This document shows, one piece after another, positions 4,486-10,523 of a stretch of DNA of 10,523 nucleotides. Under the pieces are notes generated by a model, which made no database searches, had not been told where the DNA came from, and saw only the letters and a program-made list of their open reading frames with translations. Positions within the stretch are counted from its first letter, which is position 1; the number at the start of each line of letters is the position of its first letter. Origin of the DNA: an uncultured Oscillospiraceae bacterium (lineage in GTDB: Bacteria > Bacillota > Clostridia > Oscillospirales > Acutalibacteraceae); contig CAJUPK010000084.1 in the NCBI GenBank assembly GCA_910588415.1, positions 1 to 10,523 of the forward strand. The letters are read 5' to 3'. Position numbers and translations under genes: made by a program.

Positions 4486-7116
4486 ATGAGCCACAAGTAT
4501 GTTTACCTGTTCAGCGAAGGCGACGGTTCCATGCGCGAACTGCTGGGCGGGAAGGGCGCAAACCTGGCCGAGATGACGAAGCTGGGCCTGCCTGTGCCCC
4601 AGGGCTTTACCATCAGCACAGAGGCTTGCACCCAGTATTACGAGGACGGCCGGAAGATCAATGACGACATTCAGGCGCAGATCATGGAGTATGTGGGCAA
4701 GATGGAGGAGATCACCGGCAAGAAGTTCGGCGACAAGACGAACCCCCTGCTGGTTTCCGTGCGTTCTGGCGCCCGGGCCTCTATGCCCGGCATGATGGAC
4801 ACCATTTTGAACCTGGGCCTTAACGAAGAAGTGGTGGCCTATATGGCAGAGGCTTCCGGCAATCCCCGTTGGGCCTATGACTGCTACCGCCGCTTTATCC
4901 AGATGTACTCCGACGTGGTGATGGAGGTGGGCAAGAAGTATTTCGAGGAGCTCATCGACCAGATGAAGGAGAAGAAGGGCGTGACCCAGGACACCGAGCT
5001 GGATGAGAACGACCTGAAGGAGCTGGCCGAGCAGTTTAAGGCTGAGTACAAGGAGAAGATCGGCGCGGACTTCCCCACGGACCCCAAGGAGCAGCTGATG
5101 GGCGCTGTGAAGGCCGTGTTCCGTTCTTGGGACAACCCCCGGGCCAATGTATACCGCCGCATGAACGAGATCCCCTACAGCTGGGGCACTGCCGTAAACG
5201 TGCAGATGATGGCCTTTGGCAACATGGGCGACGACTGCGGCACCGGCGTGGCCTTTACCCGTGACCCGGCCACTGGCGAGAAGAAGCTGATGGGCGAGTT
5301 TTTGACCAACGCCCAGGGCGAAGACGTGGTGGCCGGCGTGCGCACCCCCATGCCCATTGCCCAGATGGAAGAGAAGTTCCCCGAGGCCTTTGAGCAGTTC
5401 CAGAACGTGTGCAAGCTGCTGGAGGACCACTATAAGGATATGCAGGACATGGAGTTTACCGTGGAGCACGGCAAGCTTTACATGCTGCAGACCCGCAACG
5501 GCAAGCGTACCGCTACCGCTGCCATCAAGATTGCCTGCGACCTGATCGACGAGGGCATGAAGACCGAGGAAGAGGCCCTGCTGATGATTGACCCCAAGCA
5601 GCTGGACGCTCTCCTGCATCCCCAGTTTGACAGCAAGGCCCTGAAGGCCGCCACCCCGGTTGCCTCTGCTCTGGCCGCCTCTCCGGGCGCTGCCTGCGGC
5701 AAGATCGTCTTTACCGCGGAAGACGCGGTGGAGCTGGGCGAGAAGGGCGAGAAGGTGGTTCTGGTGCGCCTGGAGACCTCTCCCGAGGATATTGAGGGCA
5801 TGCACTACTCCCAGGGCATCCTGACCGTGCGCGGCGGCATGACCAGCCACGCGGCTGTTGTGGCCCGGGGCATGGGCACCTGCTGCGTCTCCGGCTGCGG
5901 CGCCATCAAGATGGACGAGGCCAACAAGAAGTTTACCCTGAACGGCCGGGAGTACCATGAGGGCGACTTTATCTCCCTGGACGGCACCACAGGCAACATC
6001 TACGGCGAGGCCATCCCCACGGTGCCCGCCTCCACCGAGGGCGGCTACTTTGGCCGCATCATGGAGCTCTCGGACAAGTACCGCACCCTGCAGGTGCGCA
6101 CCAATGCCGACACCCCCAAGGACGCCCAGCAGGCTGTGGCCTTTGGCGCGGAGGGCATTGGCCTGTGCCGTACCGAGCACATGTTCTTTGACCCGGACCG
6201 CATTGCCGCCATCCGCGAGATGATCTGCTCTGACACTGTGGAGCAGCGCAAGGCAGCTCTTGCCAAGCTGGAGCCCATGCAGCAGGGCGACTTTGAGAAG
6301 CTGTACGAGGCGCTGGAGGGCAAGCATGTGAACATCCGCTTCCTGGATCCCCCGCTGCACGAGTTTGTTCCCACGGACGAGAAGGACATCGAGCTGCTGG
6401 CCCAGACCCAGGGCAAGACCGTGGAGGACATTAAGGCCATTATCTCCGGCCTGCATGAGTTTAACCCCATGATGGGCCACCGCGGCTGCCGCCTGGCTGT
6501 CACCTACCCGGAGATTGCCGAGATGCAGACCGAGGCTGTCATCAAGGCGGCCATTAACGTGAACAAGGCTCATCCCGACTGGCACATTGTGCCTGAGATC
6601 ATGATCCCGCTGGTGGGTGAGATCAAGGAGCTGAAGTTTGTCAAGAAGACTGTGGTGGAGACCGCTGACCGGATCATCGCCGAGGCTGGCGCGGACCTGC
6701 AGTACAAGGTAGGCACCATGATCGAGATCCCCCGGGCTGCCCTTACCGCGGACAAGATTGCCGAGGAGGCTGAGTTCTTCAGCTTTGGCACCAACGACCT
6801 GACCCAGATGACCTTTGGCTTCAGCCGTGACGACGCTGGCAAGTTCTTGGGCAGCTACTATGAGAACAAGATCTATGAGAACGATCCCTTTGCCAAGCTG
6901 GACCAGGAGGGTGTGGGACAGCTGGTGAAGCTTGCCTCTGAGAAGGGCAAGTCTGTGCGCCCCGACATTACCCTGGGCATCTGCGGCGAGCATGGCGGCG
7001 ATCCGACTACCATTGAGTTCTGCCACAACGTGGGCCTGACCTACGTGTCCTGCTCTCCCTTCCGGGTGCCGATCGCCCGTCTGGCTGCAGCACAGGCTGC
7101 CATCAAAAGCAAGTAA
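4486..7116 (+). CDS. ppdK: Pyruvate, phosphate dikinase
   Basis: This 876-residue cytoplasmic enzyme interconverts pyruvate + ATP + phosphate and PEP + AMP + pyrophosphate. In anaerobic clostridia it serves PPi-linked glycolysis or gluconeogenesis. The N-terminal ATP-grasp domain shows GGKGANLAEM (21-30) and the VRSGARASMPGMMDT segment (about 92-106). The swivelling phosphohistidine domain carries GGMTSHAAVVARGMG with His455, the same number as in the Clostridium symbiosum enzyme. The C-terminal PEP/pyruvate barrel has RFLDPPLHEF (from Arg618), FGTNDLTQMTFGFSRDD and GICGEHGGDP with the acid/base Cys833. A TTG at 4477 lies right against the AGGAGG (4471-4476). ATG 4486, nine bases past it, is the correct start and gives MSHKYVYLF. 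It is monocistronic, with its own promoter and a terminator at 7311-7359. Confidence 0.97.
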   Translation: MSHKYVYLFSEGDGSMRELLGGKGANLAEMTKLGLPVPQGFTISTEACTQYYEDGRKINDDIQAQIMEYVGKMEEITGKKFGDKTNPLLVSVRSGARASMPGMMDTILNLGLNEEVVAYMAEASGNPRWAYDCYRRFIQMYSDVVMEVGKKYFEELIDQMKEKKGVTQDTELDENDLKELAEQFKAEYKEKIGADFPTDPKEQLMGAVKAVFRSWDNPRANVYRRMNEIPYSWGTAVNVQMMAFGNMGDDCGTGVAFTRDPATGEKKLMGEFLTNAQGEDVVAGVRTPMPIAQMEEKFPEAFEQFQNVCKLLEDHYKDMQDMEFTVEHGKLYMLQTRNGKRTATAAIKIACDLIDEGMKTEEEALLMIDPKQLDALLHPQFDSKALKAATPVASALAASPGAACGKIVFTAEDAVELGEKGEKVVLVRLETSPEDIEGMHYSQGILTVRGGMTSHAAVVARGMGTCCVSGCGAIKMDEANKKFTLNGREYHEGDFISLDGTTGNIYGEAIPTVPASTEGGYFGRIMELSDKYRTLQVRTNADTPKDAQQAVAFGAEGIGLCRTEHMFFDPDRIAAIREMICSDTVEQRKAALAKLEPMQQGDFEKLYEALEGKHVNIRFLDPPLHEFVPTDEKDIELLAQTQGKTVEDIKAIISGLHEFNPMMGHRGCRLAVTYPEIAEMQTEAVIKAAINVNKAHPDWHIVPEIMIPLVGEIKELKFVKKTVVETADRIIAEAGADLQYKVGTMIEIPRAALTADKIAEEAEFFSFGTNDLTQMTFGFSRDDAGKFLGSYYENKIYENDPFAKLDQEGVGQLVKLASEKGKSVRPDITLGICGEHGGDPTTIEFCHNVGLTYVSCSPFRVPIARLAAAQAAIKSK

Positions 7117-7174
7117 GGGAATCACCCTGCAAAACGCTGCAAAACAGCAAAATCATGCAGAAATCCGGGAGATG

Positions 7175-7203
7175 GGCAAAGCCAGCGGGCAGCTGGCCTT
7201 GCC
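7175..7203. other. Strong hairpin in the ppdK 3' region
   Basis: GGCAAAGCCAGC (7175-7186), loop GGGCA, GCTGGCCTTGCC (7192-7203): a twelve-pair stem with one A-C mismatch. No T-run follows, so it is not itself a terminator. It could protect the ppdK mRNA 3' end or be a repeat remnant. The rest of 7117-7310 shows no gene. Confidence 0.5.
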
Positions 7204-7310
7204 TGAGAATCCCATGATATAGGAAGCGCAGGCATCCATCCGTGCAACCGGTCGGGGTCATGTCCCCTGGACCCAAAGAGGCAACCCCTTTTTGGATCTG
7301 CGCTCACTAT

Positions 7311-7359
7311 AAAAAGCGTATCACTTAGCCATAGAGGCCAAGCGGTACGCTTTCTTTTT
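7311..7359 (+). terminator. Rho-independent terminator of ppdK
   Basis: AAAGCGTA (7313-7320) pairs with TACGCTTT (7346-7353), with an inner partial stem CTTAGCC/GGCCAAG, followed by CTTTTTG. It lies about 195 bases after the ppdK stop. It is the first structure there with a T-run. Confidence 0.75.
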
Positions 7360-7399
7360 GCCGCTTTTTCCGGGCAGGGCCCTGGGTCCGGGGAGAGGC

Positions 7400-7435
7400 A
7401 AAAAATCCCCCGGGATTCGCGGCCCAGGGGGGATT
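7400..7435 (-). terminator. Rho-independent terminator of the minus-strand gene 7469-8323
   Basis: On the minus strand AATCCCCC (7435-7428) pairs with GGGGGATT (7411-7404) and runs into TTTT before GCC. It lies 34 bases beyond the stop codon. Together with 7311-7359 it insulates the two convergent genes. Confidence 0.75.
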
Positions 7436-7468
7436 GCTGGCTATAGACAGAGGGGAAAGAACCTGCTG

Positions 7469-8323
7469 TCAGGAGCCAAAGGCGGCCTGCTGCTGGTTGG
7501 GGCTGCCCCGCTTCTCCAGGTCCGGAAAGCGGTGCTCTAAAGCGGCCAAAGAGATCTTAATGTCCTCCTCCGCCTCCTGGGGGGAGAAGGCGCCTACAGT
7601 GACCATGTCCTGGGGCCGGATGGCGTTCCAGGAGAAGGTGAGCCCCACATAGGGGGAACAGCGGCCCGCGGCCATGGACTTAATGGTCATTACAGGCTTT
7701 TTGGCGTTGTGGATGATGGAGGCCACAGCCTCAATTTCCACCTGCATCAAAAATCCCATGCAGTTAAAGATTTGGATGTAGGTCTGTACGTCATAGCCGT
7801 TTTGGTCCGAGTAGACCACCAGCTCCGGCATGTGGGCGGAGAGGCCGGGCACCATGCCTGCCTCCCGGATCATCTGGGTGTAGTCGTCCAGGCGGAGAAT
7901 CTGCCCCAGGTTTTTATTGACCAGCTGTTCCGCGGCCGAATGGTGGATGAGGCAGAGCTTGGCCCCCCGCTTGGCGGAATCCCGGACCATGCGCTCAGAA
8001 GCCCGCCTGGCTTCCGCAGAATCCGCCACGTCCAGGGTGGGGGTGTCTATCATGATGATCTCCCGGCCTGTATGCTGCTCGGTCTCCTTGACAGCCCGGG
8101 TCAGCTCTGGCGACAGGCCGAAGGGGGCCATAATGCTGTCCACCCCGTGGCGCAGATAGGCCTCTAAAACAGGCTTAAAGGCCTCTGCGCTGTCATACTG
8201 CCGTTTGATCATCTCATCCGCCGAGGCGCTGGTGTGGCTCCAGCCCAACAGCCAGTTTGTGCCGATAAGCATACGGGACAGGGACAGGTTTTCCACTTGC
8301 GTGCGGGGGAATTGCTTTTCCAT
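7469..8323 (-). CDS. Conserved-looking protein of unknown function, possible TIM-barrel / aldo-keto reductase-like
   Basis: This 284-residue soluble protein has no signal peptide or membrane segment, and its function is not recognised. Features suggesting a beta/alpha barrel are an N-terminal strand LSRMLIGTNWLLGWSH (15-30), VDSIMAPFG (61-69), REIIMIDTP (87-95), AKLCLIHHS (121-129), PVMTIKSMAAGR (210-221) and RPQDMVTVGAFSPQEAEEDI (236-255). The last two recall the C-terminal part of aldo/keto reductases, where a Lys-containing strand precedes a phosphate-binding Gly segment, but the catalytic Asp-Tyr-Lys-His set is not evident. Open frame continues upstream to 8494. ATG 8323, with AAGGGAG nine bases before it, is the better start because the promoter lies at 8466-8494. 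It is monocistronic with its own terminator. Confidence 0.7.
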   Translation of the reverse strand: MEKQFPRTQVENLSLSRMLIGTNWLLGWSHTSASADEMIKRQYDSAEAFKPVLEAYLRHGVDSIMAPFGLSPELTRAVKETEQHTGREIIMIDTPTLDVADSAEARRASERMVRDSAKRGAKLCLIHHSAAEQLVNKNLGQILRLDDYTQMIREAGMVPGLSAHMPELVVYSDQNGYDVQTYIQIFNCMGFLMQVEIEAVASIIHNAKKPVMTIKSMAAGRCSPYVGLTFSWNAIRPQDMVTVGAFSPQEAEEDIKISLAALEHRFPDLEKRGSPNQQQAAFGS

Positions 8324-8355
8324 ATTGATTTGCTCCCTTCTGGAGTGGTCTCTTG

Positions 8356-8384
8356 CTGCCACAGGGCAGGAATCCGGGTGGCAG
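8356..8384 (-). promoter_or_regulatory. Leader hairpin upstream of 7469-8323
   Basis: CTGCCAC and GTGGCAG (8356-8362 and 8378-8384) form a perfect seven-pair stem with a 15-base loop inside a leader of roughly 135 bases. It lies 32 bases before the start codon. A regulatory role is possible, but no known riboswitch or T-box consensus was recognised. Confidence 0.35.
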
Positions 8385-8465
8385 ATTGGCTGAGCGGCCG
8401 TGTGCGGAGGGTTTCTCTCATCCTTGCGGCAAGCCGGGAGGAAACGCCCCGGGTTCTTATGGCAT

Positions 8466-8494
8466 ATTATAGCAGATGCAGGGGAGAAGAGCAA
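8466..8494 (-). promoter_or_regulatory. Promoter of the minus-strand gene 7469-8323
   Basis: On the minus strand, -35 TTGCTC (8494-8489), 17-base spacer, -10 TATAAT (8471-8466). The expected transcription start near 8459 leaves an unusually long leader of about 135 bases before ATG 8323. Confidence 0.68.
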
Positions 8495-8540
8495 GGGTTG
8501 TTTTGGTCAGGCCGGCGTCTTGGAAAACAGGGCCTGCAGG

Positions 8541-8579
8541 CAAAAAGTCCGCGCATCGGCTCAAATAGATGCGCGGACT
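8541..8579 (-). terminator. Terminator-like hairpin facing left
   Basis: AGTCCGCGCAT (8546-8556) and ATGCGCGGACT (8569-8579) form a perfect eleven-pair stem with a 12-base loop. On the minus strand it runs straight into TTTTTG. No recognised gene ends just before it. The only candidate upstream unit is the small open frame 8741-8830 behind the promoter at 8979-9007. It would also stop stray transcription from the accessory region entering the 7469-8323 gene. Confidence 0.75.
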
Positions 8580-8740
8580 GGATTTTGATATAGGCGTTTT
8601 CTAAGCGGCATAAAGGGAAAGACGGTAACAATTCCCAAGACCGCCCTAGATACAATAGACACAAATCTGCTGCAAACTCCCTTTTCGGGCTGCAGGGGGA
8701 AGAACCAAACTAGGCGGGCCTGTTACAATCCCGCTGCCTT
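8580..8740. other. Intergenic DNA, no gene seen
   Basis: Nothing is recognised apart from a weak stem GCGGG/CCCGC (8714-8718 and 8730-8734). This marks the transition from the chromosomal genes to the less GC-rich accessory DNA on the right. Confidence 0.4.
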
Positions 8741-8830
8741 TTAGTCTTCGCCGGGGAGGGGCTTCATGGTGGGGATTCCTACAACAAATCGACGGTTACT
8801 CTGTTTAACCCTTCGTAACTCTACGACCAT
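8741..8830 (-). CDS. Possible 29-residue small protein, unrecognised
   Basis: ATG 8830 is preceded by GGGAGG at 11 bases (8842-8847 on the plus strand), and the frame ends in TAA at 8741. The peptide begins MVVELRRVKQSNRRF and ends MKPLPGED; it is basic in the middle and acidic at the end. The same frame stays open upstream to a TGA at 8966-8968 and reads as charged, protein-like sequence, so this could be the surviving 3' end of a longer decayed gene. It lies between a left-facing promoter (8979-9007) and a left-facing terminator (8541-8579). I recognise no homologue. Confidence 0.3.
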   Translation of the reverse strand: MVVELRRVKQSNRRFVVGIPTMKPLPGED

Positions 8831-8893
8831 ATCTGTGTCATCCTCCCTCGCCCTCCGCAACTCTCCACAAATCTCTATTGCTAATGAGCGCTT

Positions 8894-8921
8894 TGTGGTA
8901 AGGCTTGTGGTAATGTGGTAA
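8894..8921. repeat. Three direct copies of TGTGGTAA
   Basis: TGTGGTAA occurs at 8894-8901, 8906-8913 and 8914-8921, spaced 12 and 8 bases apart, in the leader of the predicted left-facing transcript. It could be a protein-binding array (regulator or recombinase arm sites) or chance; no function is assigned. Confidence 0.5.
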
Positions 8922-8978
8922 GCTCTGAACTTCGTGAGCGAGCAAAGCCCAGATGATCTACCTACTCATACAGAGGTT

Positions 8979-9007
8979 AGTATAGCACACTTCCTTTACA
9001 ATGGCAA
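8979..9007 (-). promoter_or_regulatory. Left-facing promoter in the accessory region
   Basis: On the minus strand, -35 TTGCCA (9007-9002), 17-base spacer, extended TGC and -10 TATACT (8984-8979). The 15 bases GAAGTGTGCTATACT are identical to those in the hicB promoter at 9943-9957. The -35 overlaps the last codons of the remnant at 8996-9181. The expected transcript starts near 8972 and could end at 8541-8579. Confidence 0.55.
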
Positions 9008-9181
9008 TAGGTCACTTTTCTCAATCGGCGAGCGTTTTTTCCATTCAAAGAACCGTCTGCGGATTTCACTGACATCGGCTGCTGTGTCTGACGAGAGAAA
9101 AATGTCCTTTTGTCGGAATCCTCTTTTAATGCCATCGGCGACCTTTTCTTCACTTCCTCGTGTTCCAAGTGGGATATATAT
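8996..9181 (-). pseudogene. C-terminal remnant of an unrecognised protein, truncated at the VirB4 junction
   Basis: The minus-strand frame ending in TAA at 8996-8998 reads 61 residues of charged, protein-like sequence: LGTRGSEEKVADGIKRGF, then ADVSEIRRRFFEWKKR, then SPIEKSDLLPL. No start codon with a ribosome binding site is seen. The frame simply runs on as the antisense of the VirB4 fragment, so the 5' part of the gene is apparently missing. A competing frame over the same DNA (8977-9168) has an ATG but no ribosome binding site and looks less protein-like. The family is unrecognised. The position next to conjugation-gene debris suggests an integrative-element gene. Confidence 0.4.
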
Positions 9182-9898
9182 GAGCTTTATAGGGCGGTTC
9201 GGGCCGTGTATAAGGACTATATCAAGTCCAAGGGCCGGTATCTGCCGCCGCTGCTGGGAGACTTCCGGGCGGCGCTCCAGAAAATGAGCAATCCCCGGGC
9301 CGAGGAACTGGCCCTCTCCCTGGAGCGGTTTGTGGACGGCGCGCTCAATACCTTCTCCAAGCCCACCAACATCGACACCGGCAACAGCCTTATTTGCTAT
9401 TCCCTAAGTGGTCTGCGCGACCAGATGAAACCCATAGGGACGTTCATCACCCTGGACCATCTGCTGGGCCGGGTCATGCGTAACTACAAAGCCGGAAAAA
9501 TCATCTTTGTGTATGTGGACGAGTTCGCCCTGCTGTTCCAGGACGAGGACACCGGCAAGTTTTTCTCCAACCTCTGGCGCAGAATCCGCAAGTACAACGG
9601 CTACTGCACCGGCGCTACCCAAAACTGTGAGGAAGTGCTTGCCAGCGAATCCGGGCGAGCCATGCTGTCCAACACGGATTTTGTAGTCATGCTCAATCAG
9701 TCCCCCTCCAACGCCCAGCAGCTCTCTGAGCTGTACAAGATTACCGAGAATCAGCGGACCTACTTCACCAATACCCAGCCGGGGCATGGCCTTATGAAGA
9801 TCGGCGGGGCCATGATTCCCTTTATCAGCACGGTGCCTACAGACACCAAGCTGTACCGGCTGCTCTCCACCAATCCCAGGGAGGGAAAGTGGAACTAA
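9182..9898 (+). pseudogene. VirB4-like conjugative ATPase, C-terminal fragment
   Basis: About 238 residues match the C-terminal third of the VirB4-like ATPases (CD1110 type) of Tn1549/CTn-type conjugative elements of Clostridia. These are normally about 800 residues and energise the mating-pore secretion system at the membrane. Recognisable blocks are RAVRAVYKDYIKS, LGDFRAALQKM, LERFVDGALNTFSKPTN, the Walker B-type strand IIFVYVDEFALLF, FSNLWRRIRKY, GATQNCEEVL, DFVVMLNQ and DTKLYRLLSTNP. The N-terminal two thirds, including Walker A, are absent. Family-like sequence begins near 9182-9185. The frame runs upstream to a TTG at 9110, but those residues do not look like VirB4. It is probably non-functional. 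Confidence 0.82.
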
Positions 9899-9928
9899 AA
9901 AGGATTTAGAAGAATAACCAGAAAAAGG

Positions 9929-9957
9929 TTGCGATCTGTATTGAAGTGTGCTATACT
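9929..9957 (+). promoter_or_regulatory. hicB-SLH cassette promoter
   Basis: -35 TTGCGA (9929-9934), 17-base spacer, extended TGC, -10 TATACT (9952-9957). The start is expected near 9964, so the leader is only about 20 bases and includes AAAGGAG (9967-9973). Confidence 0.7.
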
Positions 9958-10012
9958 TAGGTCAATAAAAGGAGTGACCAAAAAATGCAAGCCAGAAACA
10001 CACTTCAATACA
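9937..10012. promoter_or_regulatory. 14-bp inverted repeat spanning the hicB promoter and first codons
   Basis: TGTATTGAAGTGTG (9937-9950) and its exact reverse complement CACACTTCAATACA (9999-10012) are separated by 48 bases. The left arm occupies the -35/-10 spacer; the right arm covers hicB codons 5-10. The left arm lies upstream of the expected transcription start, so this is not an mRNA hairpin. Paired operator half-sites for an autoregulator such as HicB would fit; that role is inference. Confidence 0.6.
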
Positions 10013-10359
10013 AAAACTACACCTGTCTTGTGTCCTACTTCAATGTCAAGGACTGCCTGACCGGGCGGGTGCTGGGGATGAGCCAGATTCCGTCTTTTTC
10101 CTCCAAGACCATAGAGGGGATGAAGGAGGAATTTCACAAAGCGGTGGATGATTATTTAGCCGCCTGTGAGAGAGAGGGAAAGAAACCCGCCCAGGCTTTC
10201 ACCGGAAACTATACGGTCCGTACCTCTCCGGCCATTCATGAGGCGCTGGCCTTGTATGCGGCCCAGCAGGAGGTCAAACTAAATCAAATTATGCTGAGGG
10301 CAATTCAAAGTTTTATTGAGCAAAACGGCATAAAAATACCAAACCGGGAGGAAAACTGA
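9985..10359 (+). CDS. hicB: HicB-family antitoxin / ribbon-helix-helix regulator
   Basis: This 124-residue cytoplasmic protein has the HicB layout. The N-terminal part (TCLVSYFNVKDCLTGRVLGM, 13-32) is followed by SKTIEGMKEEFHKAVDDYLAACEREGKKP (40-68), the conserved HicB core helix. The C-terminal RTSPAIHEALALYAA...LNQIMLRAIQSFIE (79-112) is an Arc-type ribbon-helix-helix DNA-binding segment. HicB proteins normally neutralise the HicA mRNA interferase and repress their own operon. No hicA lies upstream in the cassette or in the DNA visible after it; the next gene encodes a secreted SLH protein, so HicB may act here purely as a transcription regulator. AAAGGAG precedes ATG 9985 by 11 bases. The stop at 10357-10359 leaves one base before the next start. 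Confidence 0.85.
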   Translation: MQARNTLQYKNYTCLVSYFNVKDCLTGRVLGMSQIPSFSSKTIEGMKEEFHKAVDDYLAACEREGKKPAQAFTGNYTVRTSPAIHEALALYAAQQEVKLNQIMLRAIQSFIEQNGIKIPNREEN

Positions 10360-10360
10360 C

Positions 10361-10523
10361 ATGAAAAAACTGATTGCAACCCTATTATCCCTGATTCTTT
10401 TGGCCTCTGTCTTTACCAGCACGGCCTTTGCGGCAGCAGAGAAGTTCACGGACGTGAAACCGGGGGCTTGGTACTACACAGCGGTAGACTACGCGGTAGG
10501 CGAAAAGCTGTTCAATGGCACGT
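10361..10523 (+). CDS. Secreted S-layer-homology (SLH) domain protein, 5' part only
   Basis: The first 54 residues are visible; the gene continues beyond the window. MKKLIATLLSLILLASVF followed by TSTAFA is a clear Sec signal peptide (positive n-region, hydrophobic core, AFA cleavage site near residue 24/25). The mature start EKFTDVKPGAWYYTAVDYAV (27-46) is the opening of an SLH domain, which anchors proteins to secondary cell-wall polymers in Gram-positive bacteria. GGGAGG lies nine bases before ATG 10361. One base separates it from the hicB stop, so the two are almost certainly cotranscribed and translationally close. The rest of the protein, and thus its activity, is not visible. Confidence 0.85.
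   Translation, partial: MKKLIATLLSLILLASVFTSTAFAAAEKFTDVKPGAWYYTAVDYAVGEKLFNGT

Noticed and set aside
4480..7125. Open frame of about 880 codons antisense to ppdK
   Set aside because: It is the mirror of a strongly biased GC-rich coding region. The peptide is rich in His, Leu, Val and Gly with no recognisable domain, while the plus strand is an unmistakable PPDK with start, ribosome binding site and active-site residues.
7709..8167. 152-codon plus-strand open frame inside 7469-8323
   Set aside because: Antisense shadow, rich in His and Gly, without a ribosome binding site. The minus-strand reading has promoter, ribosome binding site and terminator.
8324..8465. T-box or other known riboswitch in the leader of 7469-8323
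   Set aside because: No T-box sequence (AGGGTGGTACCGCG-like) and no terminator with a T-run before the start codon. Only a plain hairpin is visible.
8700..8760. tRNA gene remnant as an integration site
   Set aside because: The stem GCGGG/CCCGC resembles a T-arm, but the loop is 11 bases and lacks the TTCRA consensus; no acceptor or anticodon arms fit.
8934..9287. 117-codon plus-strand open frame across the junction
   Set aside because: It crosses the predicted left-facing promoter, the remnant and the VirB4 start out of frame, and its residues look like random translation.

Overview
The window looks like the chromosome of a GC-rich Gram-positive anaerobe of the class Clostridia, probably Oscillospiraceae/Ruminococcaceae. 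This rests on the gene families (pyruvate phosphate dikinase, MntP, YebC, a type II branched-chain aminotransferase), strong AGGAGG-type ribosome binding sites, sigma-A promoters with extended -10 elements, and GC-rich intergenic DNA full of short hairpins. No rRNA, tRNA or CRISPR array is visible.

Layout. Positions 1-530 hold structured repeats: short hairpins nested inside a conserved outer stem. The last repeat runs into the 3' end of ilvE (515-1588, minus strand) and supplies its final codons and stop. ilvE and mntP (1851-2417, plus) are divergent, each with a readable promoter. From 2483 to 2764 lie two tandem copies of a second structured repeat, whose stems differ in sequence but keep their pairing. 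These lead into an iron-sulfur-flavoprotein-like gene (2780-3394), yebC (3481-4227, own promoter and terminator) and ppdK (4486-7116, own promoter and terminator). A convergent minus-strand gene (7469-8323) encodes a conserved-looking protein of unknown function, with its own promoter, long leader and terminator.

From about 8540 rightwards the character changes to accessory DNA. There is a possible short minus-strand transcription unit (promoter 8979-9007, terminator 8541-8579) with a 29-codon open frame. Next comes a truncated minus-strand coding remnant (8996 to about 9181). It abuts the 5'-truncated end of a conjugative VirB4-type ATPase gene (about 9182-9898), so two genes reading away from each other both lose their 5' ends at one point, as expected at a rearrangement junction in a decayed integrative conjugative element. 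The right end holds an apparently intact two-gene cassette: a HicB-family antitoxin/regulator (9985-10359) followed one base later by a secreted S-layer-homology protein that runs off the window (10361 onward). The cassette promoter is overlapped by one arm of a perfect 14-bp inverted repeat whose other arm lies in the hicB coding start.

How the genes work together. The left and middle part is housekeeping: branched-chain amino acid transamination, manganese export, a flavin redox protein, a translation/regulatory factor and pyruvate-PEP interconversion. These appear to be separate transcription units, not one pathway. The right end is mobile-element wreckage plus a regulator/surface-protein pair. 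The least explained features are the two families of covarying structured repeats and the HicB-SLH cassette with its promoter-spanning inverted repeat.
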